A DNA stretch of 64,000 nucleotides from Datnioides undecimradiatus (taxonomy: Eukaryota; Chordata; Actinopteri; Lobotiformes; Datnioididae), in contig WARS01000012.1 in NCBI GenBank assembly GCA_008933995.1, forward strand, positions 930,001 through 994,000, in the 5' to 3' direction. This document shows, piece after piece, positions 17,412-63,335 of this stretch. Under the pieces are notes generated by a model. The model saw only the letters and a list, made by a program, of their open reading frames with translations. It searched no databases and was not told the origin of the DNA. Position 1 is the first letter of the stretch. Each line of letters opens with the position of its first letter. A program made the position numbers and the translations under genes.

Positions 17412-18846
17412 TTCTCACACACTCGCAGTCTTGCACAGGACCGAGCAAACACAAACGTCTCCGTTCTCGTCCCCTCCAACTTTGGTGATGTCGAGCAGTT
17501 TCCCAGAAGATTTGCGGACAGTTTAATTATGCAGCGACAAAAACAAGAGAACAGACAAACGTAACACGGCACATCCGACAGACACGTGATAAATGTACTG
17601 CAGATATCAGCATTATCCCTTCAATGTTAGTGTTAAATAAATCATACTAAATCTGACAGAAATCAAAAACCAAACATACAAACAAAAGAACTGTGGAAAC
17701 AGCAACTGATAAAAACCACACTATCTTTTTTTTTTTTTTTTTCATATCACTTGGAACAGCACTAGACGAGGGCTTGGCACACATGCACTTTGTAGACTAC
17801 TTAAACAGCACATCATTTAGCAGGGAGAGAGAGAGACGCGACGTTGCAAAAACGCCGACACGAGCGACACCGGGGCTCGTGCAGAGCAGACGGCATGGAA
17901 GGAGTTGTAGCAGCAAGCAATAAACGCAGCAGGAACCCCAATCTCTCATACTGTACCTTTCGTTGGCCTTTAAAATCACTCCATTGTGCAGGAGGACGAT
18001 AGCTATACAATACGTAGAAGTGCAGGTATGCTATTCTTGGTACGCTATATAAACCTTGTTTTGGTGGGGCCGAAATCCTCCCTGTTCCAGCTGTCAACCC
18101 TCAGAGGGCTGAAAAGCAGGGACCTCTTGTTTTTTTTAGACAAATATACGCGTGTGTATCAAATTGTGGAAAAAAGTGGAAGCCAATCATTCCCAAAAAT
18201 CGTTTTAAAACGTTGGCAGAAGAGAAAATATTCTTTAAAAAAACATTTTTGCCAAGGTCAGGCATCGCTGATCTAATTTTCTTTTTGCATTGGCGAAATC
18301 TCTTTGTGCTTTTTAAATGATGTGTGACGAACAAAAACACTGCGACTCACCAGACCAGTCAGGGAATGGAGCTGTGACACCAGGAAGCTGTGGCCTCTCG
18401 GACTGGAATAACAATATGGACGTAACGCACACTGGCCAGATAGCGCCGGTTTTTTTTGTTTTGTTTTTTTTCGGTTAAGTTTCTTTTTTTTTATACAGTG
18501 AATTCCTTTTTTCTTCTCAAAAAGGAAACAAAATATGAATAAAAAATGCTACAACACGTTCCTAATGTGCACACAAACACCTGTGTGTGGCGTAAAAAAA
18601 TCATATAGCTGCACGGTTCAAAAGCGCCGCCACGGTGCGAGAGGGTGGGGCGACCGCCGCCTCCGCGTCCCGCCGTGTCTTTGAGTTTGAACCTCTTTCA
18701 GTCAATCTGCGCTGGCCAATGAAAACTGTACAAGAGGAAGAAGAGAAAGGGAGTGCATCTTTGTGTTTATCAAGTACTGAGTGACCGCCGTGGGCTCTCA
18801 GGGACACCGCAGGCAGCCAGAAAAGTTTATGTGTGTCTGAATTGCC

Positions 18847-51616
<32,770 letters not shown>

Positions 51617-51667
51617 GTTGATTGTCCCTCTTCGGCCTCTACCTGCCAGCCATTAAACTGGAGCGTT
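51617..51667 (-). other. zmiz1: zmiz1 5'UTR part of the start exon
   Basis: The acceptor TTTCTGTTGCAG lies just before 51667, which shows that at least one non-coding exon lies upstream. This 51-nt leader contains a short upstream ORF (51653-51639). Confidence 0.75.
51639..51653 (-). promoter_or_regulatory. zmiz1: Upstream ORF in the zmiz1 leader
   Basis: ATGGCTGGCAGGTAG encodes Met-Ala-Gly-Arg-stop and ends 22 nt before the zmiz1 ATG. It has G at +4 but T at -3, so initiation is probably leaky. Such a minimal ORF could lower translation of the main frame. Confidence 0.55.
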
Positions 51668-51773
51668 CTGCAACAGAAACACGGACACGTGTTAAAGCTC
51701 GCCTCTTCTCAGGGAAGCTGCCAATCCCATCACCGCCAGGATATTGCAGTTTAGTGAGCATGCCTGCGTGTTA

Positions 51774-51796
51774 GTGTGTGTGTGTGTGTGTGTGTG
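51774..51796. repeat. (GT)n microsatellite
   Basis: About eleven GT units just upstream of the zmiz1 start exon. Confidence 0.95.
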
Positions 51797-52822
51797 GCGC
51801 TGTGAGCTGAGCAGGGAGATATTGATTTGGCAGGTGACAAGCACCTCAGAGAGCCCAAAGGATGACATTCCTCTCAGCTCCTGTGACACCCTTAACAAGC
51901 CCTGGCGCTTGCCCCGAACGCTGCCATACACCTTCGGAGAGGACACGCTGGATGACTTAGAGAGGATGTCTGACCATGTTTAAAGCACCTCGGGGTGAAA
52001 ATGAACAGAGGTGCAGGGACACACACACACTTCCACACACTTCCACGCACGGAGTCCGCTTGTCTGTCAGCATTATCTGAGAAAACGGCATGAAACCCTT
52101 CCACCCCGGCCTGTGAGAACATTAACTTGGCATGTGGAGCTCTGTTTACATTACTTAGCCATTATGTAATCTTTGGTTAACAATTATCTGTACCCTGGGC
52201 CCAGACATGCTCTACATTTCATTTCTCCCTCCTCCTCCTCCCATCGCTCTCCCAGCTACATAAGAGTTCCTCTAACAAAACCCCTTACAGCGCACTATTG
52301 ATTTTGGAGCAGCGGCTTATGGAAAACCTCTTTCTTTCTCTCTCTCTCTTTTTTTTCCAGAGAAATCATTTTTCACAGGAGGCAAACAATAGGGCGGTGA
52401 TCTGACACACTACATAACATTATCACAAGTTAAAAAGTATTACAAGATACATTAAAGGTTATCAATTTTGCCTGTGGGGCTCTGATTTAATGTTGCATTC
52501 AGCATCAAATGAATATCACACTCAGGGTGTCGGCTATAACTCACAGTGACCTGCAGCTTCACGTGGAGGGGTAAGTGAGTTAATAAGCACGTATATGGGT
52601 GGTGCTGAAAAGCGCTCCCCCTCCTTCTTCCCTTCATCACTCCCCCTTTATCTCATCCTGTCTCAATCGTTCCTTCTTGCTCCTGCAGGGGCATCTCTTC
52701 CCGCGGTGCATCATCTCTCACTCAAACGTTGGCAGACCCCTCCCACCCCCACCCCACGCCATCTTTCTCCATTACCATCACACAGTGAGAAAATTCACTG
52801 CACAAAGTACCGGTGAGATGAC

Positions 52823-52848
52823 GGAGAGAGAGAGAGAGAGAGAGAGAG
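52823..52848. repeat. (GA)n microsatellite
   Basis: Thirteen GA/AG units in the zmiz1 5' region. Confidence 0.95.
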
Positions 52849-55758
52849 GAGGCAGCATGCTGCACCATACTGATAATGCTCACTTAGGGGTCTCTAGCTG
52901 GATTTAACGGTAGGGCCAGTAATCTACTCCACTAGACAGCTAAAGAGCTTTTATGCTACCTATTGGAGCTGCTCATGCCTGTACTTGAGAGGAGAGAAGG
53001 GCACACTCGTGCATTCCTCTCCATAAATTAGAAAGCTAATAAAGAAAAGAGACATCGGAGGAGCTTCTCCACTCTCGACTCTCTCTGCAGACGAAAAGTA
53101 TCTGTTTGTTGACATTTGTGAAGTTGCACACAAGGCTGATGCTTTTGACGGAGCTCCGGCATCACCAGTTGCACATGCTAATGTCTCAGCAGGGTTATAA
53201 AGTTGTATAAATGTATATATTTTCAGAAATTTCATGAAACTGGTGATTCAGTATATTCCTTTTCTAATAAAAATCCTGATTTCAAGAGAGTAAAAAGAAA
53301 GGTTAATAAGAAATAAAAGTAAACTGAATTCATTAAATAATTAAAACTGTACCAACGCCATCATTACTACGGAAACAGAAGCTGTTCTGTTCGTCAGTAA
53401 TCGATGATAAGTGTTCATGCACTGAGTTTCACTGCATCCCTCCGGTGTTTGCTGCTCTAACGCTCCCCCCGGGCCCCCTCTCCGTGCCAGCTGATACCGA
53501 GCTGATCCTTTGGCGAGGGCGGCCCTGGACCATCGTGCCCCTCAGCCACCAGCAGGTGTCTCCCTGGCCCTTCAAAGGGCTGGCTAGTGGCACAAAGAAG
53601 GCGGAGCGGTGTTGCTTTAAGCCTTTACAAGCTCTACAAATCCTCAGCTGCTGCTTCCTAACAGGGCCCACTCAGCCCAGCACTGCCTGTCTGACCTTGT
53701 GGTTATTGATGAGCGAGTCGACCTGCTCCCTCCGTCTCTCTTCCCTCCTGCCCTTCCCTTCGCTCTCCCTCTCTCTCGATGTCATCTCTCTTACCTCCAA
53801 CAGTGAGTTAAAATGAGGGGAAAGAAAAGAGGCTGCGCTGCCACTCACCAGCCCTGCTTCTTTCTGTTAAACACACATCGCCGTGTTTTCCTCTGACCTC
53901 CCTGCACCGTATAGCCAGCGTTCACATATTTACAATGGTCTCCTTCCCAAGGTAATATTGAAAAGTACGTGATGACAGTGCAGGGGAGTAATTTAATTTC
54001 CACATATTCACTTGTTCTAATTAAACACTGGTCCTTTGTTATATCTTTAATGACTAACAAGAGCCAAATTAAAGATTAAACCGGCGATGCTGTGGAGATA
54101 TGACAACAGATGCAATTATAAGCTTCCCCACTATTTACATGCTCTTTTCTATCTTACAGATGTTATCATTTATTATTTTCTCTGCAGCGTTACCTAGTGT
54201 GAACCTATTTGCCTTGATTCAGCCAGTCAACCCCCCGAAATCCTGCAGCAAACGTGAGGGCAAATCGGTGCAGATACGTGTGTTGCTTGAGCTTAATTTA
54301 CTAAATTGCGCGGCAGGCGTTACACAACAAGTTGAGAGCTGTGGATTCCTGCACAACAAAAGACACATGGGGGAGAGTGGAGGAGGGATGGAGAGTGGGA
54401 GGGGAGGAGGGAGACCCGCTTTCCTTCCCTATTCAAGGGGGAGCTAAAATATATGTATTGAGTGGGAGCTGTAATAAAACGAAACGGGTGAAGAGATGCA
54501 GGCTGGGAACAAATATGAAAGGCAGTGGAGGATGGCGGCAAGGTGATGGAGCACCACCGGAGGATTGGATGAAATTATCTCTTTATAATCAGGGGGCTTC
54601 TGCATGGCTGCCTCCTCCATTGCCCAGTGACAGATGAGGCCTACCTCTTCAAATGGGCTTTTCACAGTGCTATCGGCCCACCTCTAGGGTAAAACAATGT
54701 TTTTCTTCCCCTCTGTACCACCACTTTAAAGGCTTTGTTTCCACACGGCGCCCCGCAGAGGACGGGATTGTCTCCCGTCAGGCAGGGTCCGTGTTTGTCT
54801 CATTACGTGATCACGTTACATAAGTGTACCTTGAAAAGGGCTGCGGATTTAATTTGATGACAAAACTGCGCGGCGGCGGGGAACGGGAAGACGGTGACGC
54901 TAAACAATGTTGAATGAAGACACTAAAGCAGAACATTATCTCCAGTAAGTAAGAGGGATTGCTTTTTGAACTGTCACAATCGCACAGTTTGGAATCTAAA
55001 CATTATTCCAGACACCCAAAACCCTACCCGGCATCTTCAAAGAGAGTTTCTAGCCTGTTAATGTAACATAGACGAGTTGTGCGCCTCTGCTCTGCAGGAT
55101 GAAAACAGTCTGAGGGGGAGAAGAGCAGACAATGATTAGCTTTATCCCACCATCACAGCAGAACAAATGGATCATGAACCCTCGCCGCTTTACGCAGTCT
55201 CTCAGCTGAGCTGTCAAGGCACAGGGAAGTGGTAAACAGATTTAATTTATTCATATAAATGGCTTGTGAACCAAAACAGTCAGGCTACACTGGGGCTGGG
55301 CACAGAGCTGCTAGGAGGATATTTTCAGTTTATTACAACTAAGGCCTAATTTTCATAGTTTTGGTCATGGGTTATGATAACATTGTGCTCAACAAAGTAA
55401 TTGCAAAGATCTGGGAGCATGGTGACAACGACTGTGCAACAAAGTCCAGCAGGGCAAGAAATTAGCTGTCAGACATGCAGACAGGTTGTAAACAAGCCAA
55501 CAGTTTATACCCAGTTCAGTCTGCGGAGATCGTCGACCATCAAAGTGAGGTGACAATAAGCTAAACGGGTTTTTGAGAGGAAGGGAAACTTTAGATGAGG
55601 TGAACTTGAGCTTTAAGCGAGATGCAGATGCCGCGTCTGAACACAAACACGTCCAGCATCATAAGAGGGACTCGGTCAGGGCGTCGCACACACGCTGGGA
55701 GAGCTGAAGGGTGACTGCAGGTGTGGAAAGACAGCGAGCCATGCTGGCCACCATCCCG

Positions 55759-55759
55759 A

Positions 55760-55817
<58 letters not shown>
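55759..55817. repeat. (CA)n microsatellite, 59 nt
   Basis: The longest uninterrupted CA run in the window. It generates the artefact poly-Cys/Val ORFs on the - strand. Confidence 0.97.
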
Positions 55818-55820
<3 letters not shown>

Positions 55821-55984
55821 TAAACACACAGATCTTCTCACCTTCCCTTGAGTGCTGGACCAGCATCATGATACCATAACAACACCCTCAGTCACTCCTA
55901 ATGTGCTTTACAACAACACTACAAGCAGGGTGTTACACCTCCGCAGAGCTGTGTGAAACACCCCCCTCCACCCCCAACCGGCGC

Positions 55985-55989
<5 letters not shown>

Positions 55990-56027
<38 letters not shown>
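55990..56027. repeat. (CA)n microsatellite, 38 nt
   Basis: A second CA run lies about 170 bases after the 59-nt one. Confidence 0.97.
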
Positions 56028-56029
<2 letters not shown>

Positions 56030-56972
56030 GCGAAACACACACCTCACTAATCGAAAGCTCAAAGTACTGCTGACACTATTAAAATGGAACGAGGTGGCCC
56101 GAGCGGAGGAATCAGCATCATTCTCACACCTCATGGGGGACACGTTGGGACGTGGCGCTCAAGGTGATGGCGTCCCCGCGTGTCGTCTATTGTAGGTGAA
56201 TTAGGCAATAAAGGACTAATCTGCGCCATCATTGACTAGGGCTGTTTGCAGCACTTGCTTAAGGGCGATAAAGATGAGGGAGGAAGAGGGGGAGGAGGAA
56301 GAGGAGGGGGAGGAAGCATCTCTTCACCCTCATGATTTTAATGAGCTCTGATTCCGAGATATGTCTTGTTTTCTTCCGACCGTCGGCCGAGGCCGGCGTG
56401 CAAGCTCCCCTTTAATTATCTCAACACTGTAGAGACGCCGTTTTCTTGCACGGAGGGAGGGGTGTTTAGTTTGGAGAGGGCAACTCTAGGACTCCAGGTG
56501 TCCGCCTGGTTCTCTGCCTGGTAAGTGGCCAGGCGGGCAGCGAGGACAAAGCTGTGTTTGTTCGACGGAGGAAAAAGCAGAGCGGATGGAAATGTGTACG
56601 AATCGGCGCCGCTTCCATTGTTGCTTTACAGAATGTGCCATAATCCTCGGCAGGCTCCATCCAGAGCTGGCACGGAGGATAATATGAGCTGCCTCCTGCC
56701 TGTCCCACCTCCCTGCTCTACCTCCCCTCCCCTCAGCCCTTCTCCATCACCTCCTCCTCCTCCTCCCTTCCCCCATTTCTCTGCTGCACACACATATGGA
56801 CACACTGCCACTTGAGTGTGCGCACACACACACACACGCACACAGGCTCTCTCACACCTCCCCACATGGCTCCTTAACAGGCTTGGGAATGGATTTCTTT
56901 TATTTAATGTGGTTTGGTCTGCAGCTCCAGCGGCAACCGTGAGCTAGGGTGGGCTCGCAGTTGTGCCACTCA

Positions 56973-57001
56973 CTCACTCACACACACACACACACACACA
57001 C
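56973..57001. repeat. (CA)n microsatellite
   Basis: A CA run following CACT repeats in the zmiz1 5' region. Confidence 0.9.
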
Positions 57002-57779
57002 GCGCAGTCAATCCAAGGAGCCCTGCTGCGTTGGTCGCTGTTCACTGATCTCTCCCTCTTCCCCTCTGTCTTTCTCCATCTCCCATTCTTCCTCTAACTC
57101 CACTCCCCCCCCCCCTCTCAGAGACCCACATTCACTGCCCCCCCCTCTCTGCCCTCTCACTTTTTTTTTTTTTTTTCATGACAGCTCACATAAGCAAGCC
57201 TCCTGGATTCCTGCGGGAGCCCCACGTTCAGTACACAGAGATTGTTCAGCCATCAGGCACATCTGCAGCGTGATTAGAAAAGCAAAGGGAGCATGGTGGT
57301 GGGGGCAGAAGGGTGGGGTGGTTGGAGCCCCCCCCCCCCAGCAAGCCAGCCAGCAGCAGAAGAAGAAGAAAACAGAGAGCTGGGGATCATAGAGGGGCCT
57401 AAGCAATATCTCCTCTCTAACCAAGTGTAACGTTTCACCAAGTCTCTGAGGCCTATCGCTGCCTGTGATAAAAAAAAAGAAAAGACAAAGGCAGATGGGG
57501 GCCAGTCTCTCTTCGCCACCAAGCCCCTCATCCACCCTCCAACATGCCCAGAGAGCAAGCAGAGGGAGAGGAGATGGGGGTCCGAGCCGCGTGCACACAC
57601 GAGGAGCATCGGAGTGGTTTCTCCTTCTCCTGTTTGCCCTCTACCGCCTCCTCCAAACAGCTACTCTTTTAATTTCCTCCCACCCTTGCGCTAATAGCAG
57701 AGGAGGGGAGCAGGGTGGTGGTAGTAGTGTGGAGGGGGGGGTCAATTCTCCCAGGGCGCTGGAGGCAGCACAGATGAGC

Positions 57780-57900
57780 CACATGACTGCGCGTCGCCTC
57801 CGAAAGGCAGCGTGGAGCTAGCAGCTAGCAGCTAGGCGCTCTCCGCGCCTGCCCGCGGTGCTCCATCAGGCCCGCCGCTCGCCGCCACGCTCCCCTCTCT
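57780..57900. promoter_or_regulatory. CpG-rich patch, possible promoter or first exon
   Basis: Roughly 16 CpG dinucleotides fall in about 110 bases, against a CpG-poor background. A triplicated GCTAGCA-type word lies at 57816-57835, and a CT-rich run flanks the + side. It could be a zmiz1 alternative promoter on the - strand, but no donor site was identified. Confidence 0.3.
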
Positions 57901-60849
57901 CTCTCTGTCTGCTCTCGCAATCCTCCTGGAATTTCTGAGGCATGTGATGGTGACGATGATGAAACCGGCGAGCCAAGTGTAAACCAGCACTAAACTGTTA
58001 TGATATGAGGCGAATTTGCGCTCGATACCTCAACAAAGGGAGCCGTCACGACTACCCTCAGCCCCTTGAAGCACTTTGTCTTAAAAATTGCCTTTGATTG
58101 CGGGCACAGAGGAAAAGTCAAAGAGGCATTTTACTTCCATTTCGGTGAATGATATTGTTGCCATGTAGGTGCTGACACTGCCTCAGACAACTTGTGAGCG
58201 AGTGTTTTTCGGTTTTTTTACCCCCTCCCTTCCTTTCTCTCTTCTTTCTTTCCCCCTGCCAGTCTCCTGGTTTATTATGCATTCAGCTCATGTGTCCCTC
58301 CTGTGAGTGGCTGTTCATTTTCCACATACCACGCTTAATCCGGCCGGCTAAAACTTTGAAATAGCGGGAGCCGCAGACGCAGCCGCTACCCAGGAGGAGC
58401 CATTATGAGGTCTGGGAGAGAGAGACTGATAGCGCTGGGGGGAGGAGTGACAGGCGAGCTGCAAGATACATGGGAAGGAATTCAAAGAAGGCTGAGAGCA
58501 GAACACGAGGGCGTGCGTGTTTGTGTGCTCGCTGCCTTTGCGAGTGTGTAAGGTGCGCAGGCAGAGCTGATAAGTTAGGGGCAGTTGTGTGTGTTTACTC
58601 GCTTGTGCGCGCGCGTGTGTGTGTATTTGATGGGGTTATTGATGTGGGCAGGGGGGATGGAGGACCTCCTTGCATCCATTGTGCCGGTGACCTTTGGCCT
58701 TTTGTGACTTTGAGTGAACGGGAGGGGAGAGAGACGCAGAGAGTGAGTGGGAGGGATTTTAAATAGTGCATGAGCTCAACCTGCCCAGACACTGACGGAC
58801 AGCAGCAACATGAGCTTTCTCTGTTTCACCCAAGAAGCCTGAGAAGACATACCATCAAACTGACAGCGCCCATTACGACCTCACTAACATCTCTATTTTA
58901 AAATTGCATGAGCAGAGTTTCTGTATGATGGCTGCAACTAATGGTTATTGCCCTGATGTATGAACCTGTTTACTGATGCCTTGATCGATCGATTAATTGT
59001 TTAACCTCCATAATGTCTTTAATAACGTCAAATTGTGACTGTCACAAGTTGCCAGAGCCATTGGAAATGTCTTCAGGTTGCTTGTTTTGTCTGACCTGCA
59101 ATCTGAAATCCAAAGACGTACAGATCACTAACCAACTAGCTGAAACTCAATCACTAACTAGTAGCTGGGACTTTATTTGGTTGACTTTTAGGATATATTA
59201 ATAAATTAATAATTCTACTTATGCTTTTTATTTATTTATTTTTGTTTAACTTTTGCTTTAATTGACTTTGCATTGCACCTCTGATTCCACTTGCACGGGG
59301 AAGCAGATCAGTCAGTTCATATTTCAAACATTTTAATATAACTCTGCGTCATATATTTCATTATGTGTTGTACCTGCAGCTATATTAGGACGTTCCGGTA
59401 AAAATCAATGTATGATGTGTTTAAATCATATATAAGTAGGAAAACGTAGCTGCTCTTACAAATTAAAAGTTGAATTCAGGAGCAACAAAACACAATTAAT
59501 TTGTTGTTATCACCTTACTTGGTCCGGCTGTGGCCAGTAGGTTATGGGGCTTATGTTAGCAAACTGAACACTTGGTCAGCTGACTTCATGTGTTTTAGCA
59601 TCAGTGATTAGCAAAAGGCAGACAGTGTCACTGTGAATTAAAGACTGACTATAGGGATAGATGGCGACCGGCAGAGGAAGAGCACACAGTGTGTTTGTGT
59701 CCAAACTTTCCAGTACCTGCATCCTCGTCTCCAACGCTCCGCAGACCTGCATTATGATTCTCTAACTGGCATGACTCGTAAAGATATGGGGTTTTTTTGT
59801 ATCAGCAGATTGTTTGATAACCTCACTGAGGGGACTGATCCTGTGTTAACAGCTTGCTCGTATCTGCAGCCATCGGTCCCTCCAGGGAGAAGCCTCTCAT
59901 TCCGCAAATGTGCTCAATTAAAAAGAGCAGAGTGCTTAGAGAGGGGCAGCGAGGGGCCATTCCCTGCGCCTGTTTGATCTGGATTTCCTAATTGGTCAAT
60001 GACAACACATTACCAGACAGGCGGACGCTTGATCCGCCGAGAGGAGGCTTTTGACTGCAGCAGTTCGGCCTCTCTGTCCTCCCCTCCCCTCCTCTTCGCC
60101 ACCGTCCTCCACGCCCCCGTGCATGACCAGGCAGAGTGTGTCTGCATGTAAAGGAGGGCGCGGGGGTCCGCTGTGCAGGAGGGGCGGGGGCTGATTTAGA
60201 GGTTAGGTAACACAGGCCGCCGTAAATCTGTGTCACAAATCTTCCTCGTGGAGCCGTGAGTGGGGGCAAACACACACACACAGGCATGTGATGAATCCCA
60301 TACGACAGACAGACCTCCACCTCCACCTCCAACCTCCCCAACCTCTGAGCGCGTCCACACCGCGCCGCTTGTACCGCTCTAATTTGGCGAGAGATCGCAG
60401 GCTGCCACGTTCTGATTGCCTTTGTGTAAATGAATCAGGAAGCCTCTCATTTCACATGCGGTTGTGAAGAACGTGCCCGGGGAGAAAAAAAAAGGTGATT
60501 CTCCAGGGGAGTCGAGTTTTGCAGAGTCCTCAATCGAACAGTTTATTCAATCTTTACATTTGTGGTGCAAACTTTCCACTGAATTATTCCACTCTAATGT
60601 CTGGTATCTCACCCGTCCGACTGTGCCGCGCTCTTTGCGAGCAGCGGTTAGGAAAAAAACCAGAAAACACCAAAGGCGAGCCGCGGAGCACGCGAGCAGC
60701 CTCAGTGATGCGGATCACATGTCTGTAGAACAATATGTTTCATTTTATATAATCTTACAGCGGGCTAAAAATAGCGTCAAATGAATATTGAATGCTAGGA
60801 CAGAGGAGGCGTTATGCAATTCGCGACTTATGCTGTCAAATGAAGCGAT

Positions 60850-60871
60850 AACACACACACACACACACACA
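60850..60871. repeat. (CA)n microsatellite
   Basis: About eleven CA units in the zmiz1 5' region. Confidence 0.9.
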
Positions 60872-62594
60872 AACATCACATAATCTCTTTCATACACGCT
60901 AAAGGAAAAGACATAGCTCGCACAAGAACTTTATAATGTGTGTGGAGTTGTTTATTTATATCACTGCGTGTCATCAAAGGGCGCTTTAAGCTTATTTTAA
61001 CACCCAAACCGACGTATTGGTGCACAAATAAAGCAGTGGTGTGTAGTGTAGTATAGAACAGCAGCATATGGGACAGTTAGGAGCGCATTAGAGATCATTA
61101 TTAAGCTTTCATACTAACGGATCATTCATTTAATTGATAAAATGCCAAAAAAAGGTACGAAATAGACACCAGAAGTCTTGAAAATGACACATTTTTGATC
61201 AAAACCCAAAAGATATTCAAATATGTAAACAGTATAAAGCAGGGCAAAGCAAACGTTTGGCATTCTCGCTCGACAAATGAAGACGAATGTTCGTTTTTGG
61301 GTGGAATATTCAGTCGCCAGTTCACCTTTTTATTGAACAGAAGACTTTTCTACCTGTGGATCGATGGCTTGTATAATATTCCTATCTTGTATGTTCATGG
61401 GTGCGATTTAGCTACAACCCATCTCTGGCTGTTGGCAAACAACAGAGCTCCACATCATCCATCAAGGAAGTTGAGGTGGCCTGACAGGTGAGCATAAACA
61501 ATAGCGCCTGCAGTAGCATTTCTAGGGGTGTATGCGGGACACACAAACACACACACACACGCGCACACACTGACACACTTAAAGACAAACGCATCCACGG
61601 ATAGACAGAGAGGGAAGGTGTGAGAGGCAGCGAGACACTGAGGGAGAGAACGAGAGACGCACCGGATCAGAGGAGGAGGAGGAAATGAGTGCTGCAAGAA
61701 GCGGAAAAAGCTGAGAAATTCCGTATCCTCCTGTTTCAGCCCCTGAAAACTGCTGAACCATCAGCAATTACAGGCTGGCTGGATCATGAATCTCTCTCTG
61801 CAGTGGGCTGCTCACTCTCCCCCTCTCTCCCTCTCTCTCTCTCTCTGCTGGGTGATACTGCAGAGGTGCGCGGCCGTGCAGTCACCTGGCCGGGGAAAAA
61901 CAACCAAACGCACCCACACGCGCGCTTAAAAACAACAACGCGGAGCTGCTGCGTGATCGCCGACTATTATTAATCCTCTGTGCAAATCAAATTGACACTT
62001 TGCATCTCCTTTTCCATGACTGCAGAGATTACGCTGTCAGGAGCGCGCTGATATGCAAAGCAGCTGTTTTTACGGACAGCGCAGGTGAGCGTGAGCCACG
62101 AGCAGGAGACCAAACAGGCCGTCACGGTGATACAGCGCGAGCAGCCGTGGGACAAAGGCGAGGGGGCACACGCACATACGTCAGGACACTAGTAGAAAGT
62201 GCTGAACATATAATTAGCTAATCCAGTAGAAAGCACAGATAGGCAGTCACTTAATTAAAATGATTAATTAAGGGCAATAAAAAAAACTTCTTCTTTCAAA
62301 ACTGCTGTCTATAATTACAAGCGACTCCCTCATCTCTGTGGCAGAGGGCTTTAATATGTGCGTGCGCGCGAGGGCGTTTGCATGTGAATGCGTTTGCGTG
62401 TGTGCGCGCGCACGTGATTGGTGTATCCCGACGAGAGGGAGGGAGAGAAGTCAGTTTCTGCCGCTCATTCAGCGTTAGGATCCTCGGCTAATGAGATTAG
62501 TCAATAATGGATTGAAAAGCAAGTAGCCTTCCCTCCTCCAACACAATGGCCAGAAAGGCTGCCCTGTCAGCGACACATCCTGCACCGGTCGATA

Positions 62595-62622
62595 CGCGCG
62601 CGCACACACACACACACACACA
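62595..62622. repeat. (CG)n(CA)n compound microsatellite
   Basis: A short CG alternation runs directly into ten CA units, an alternating purine-pyrimidine stretch that could adopt Z-DNA. Confidence 0.85.
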
Positions 62623-63311
62623 CTCGCACTTAGAAACACATCCAAACAACAGGGGCCACCTTTTTAACATACAAATTGTGTTATAATATCGAGCGGCGCC
62701 TGTTTGAGACATCGCTACGTGCCTCGCCGGCCGCAGACAATTCCCTGGGATTTAAATTCATATCGGGAAGTATATCTAGTCTTGATCTACAGAAAAATGG
62801 GCACTGTAGACGTCATGCCGAGCCCTCGAAAGCACTAGATCTCTTTCATCACATGAATGAACGCTTCGCGGAGAACACTGAGAGGGAAAGAGTCCCTCTC
62901 GATTCCACCGCTGCAGAGTGTCTGAGCCCAGGAAGGACAAACAAGTCTTGAGAGTTGAGAACTCTTCTCTTCTCAGATAAACAAAGACATGAAACGGGCT
63001 TTAAGGCCGGCTACAGCACAAACAGAGCCCTTTTCAAACGCGCGAACAACCTGTTTGCGAGGGTTGAAATAAACCTTGCACAAACAAGACGCAGCAAGCT
63101 GCCGCCGGTGTGCAGGACCTTGATGCATTTACAATAGCGGGCCTGACACAAAAAGGGGCTTTAAAGCAGCAGCAAACGGCCAAACTCAACTGCTCGCTCG
63201 TGTTTATGTCGACGATCAGAGCTGTGGTGCTGCCGCCGTCACTTCAGACTAGCTTTGAACGTCACCAGGCGAAGTATTTAATCTGGCCTTGATTATCACT
63301 GCCCCCCGCCC

Positions 63312-63335
63312 TTTTTTTTTTTTTTTTTTTTTTTT
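63312..63335. repeat. Poly-T run, 24 nt
   Basis: A T homopolymer follows a C-rich segment. Its length may be unreliable in the assembly. Confidence 0.9.

Larger units (their letters stand above)
15310..18846 (-). other. zmiz1: zmiz1 3'UTR
   Basis: About 3.5 kb without a recognisable ORF follows the zmiz1 stop on the - strand. A canonical AATAAA lies at 15331-15326 and is followed on that strand by GU-rich sequence, which makes it a good candidate for the transcript end. The length is similar to that of the mammalian ZMIZ1 3'UTR as I recall it. The region has many homopolymer A/T runs and two Pumilio-like octamers. A CA-rich microsatellite lies at 17371-17411. Confidence 0.65.

Noticed and set aside
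55659-55869. Cys/Val-rich ORFs on the - strand
   Set aside because: They are encoded by the 59-nt CA microsatellite.
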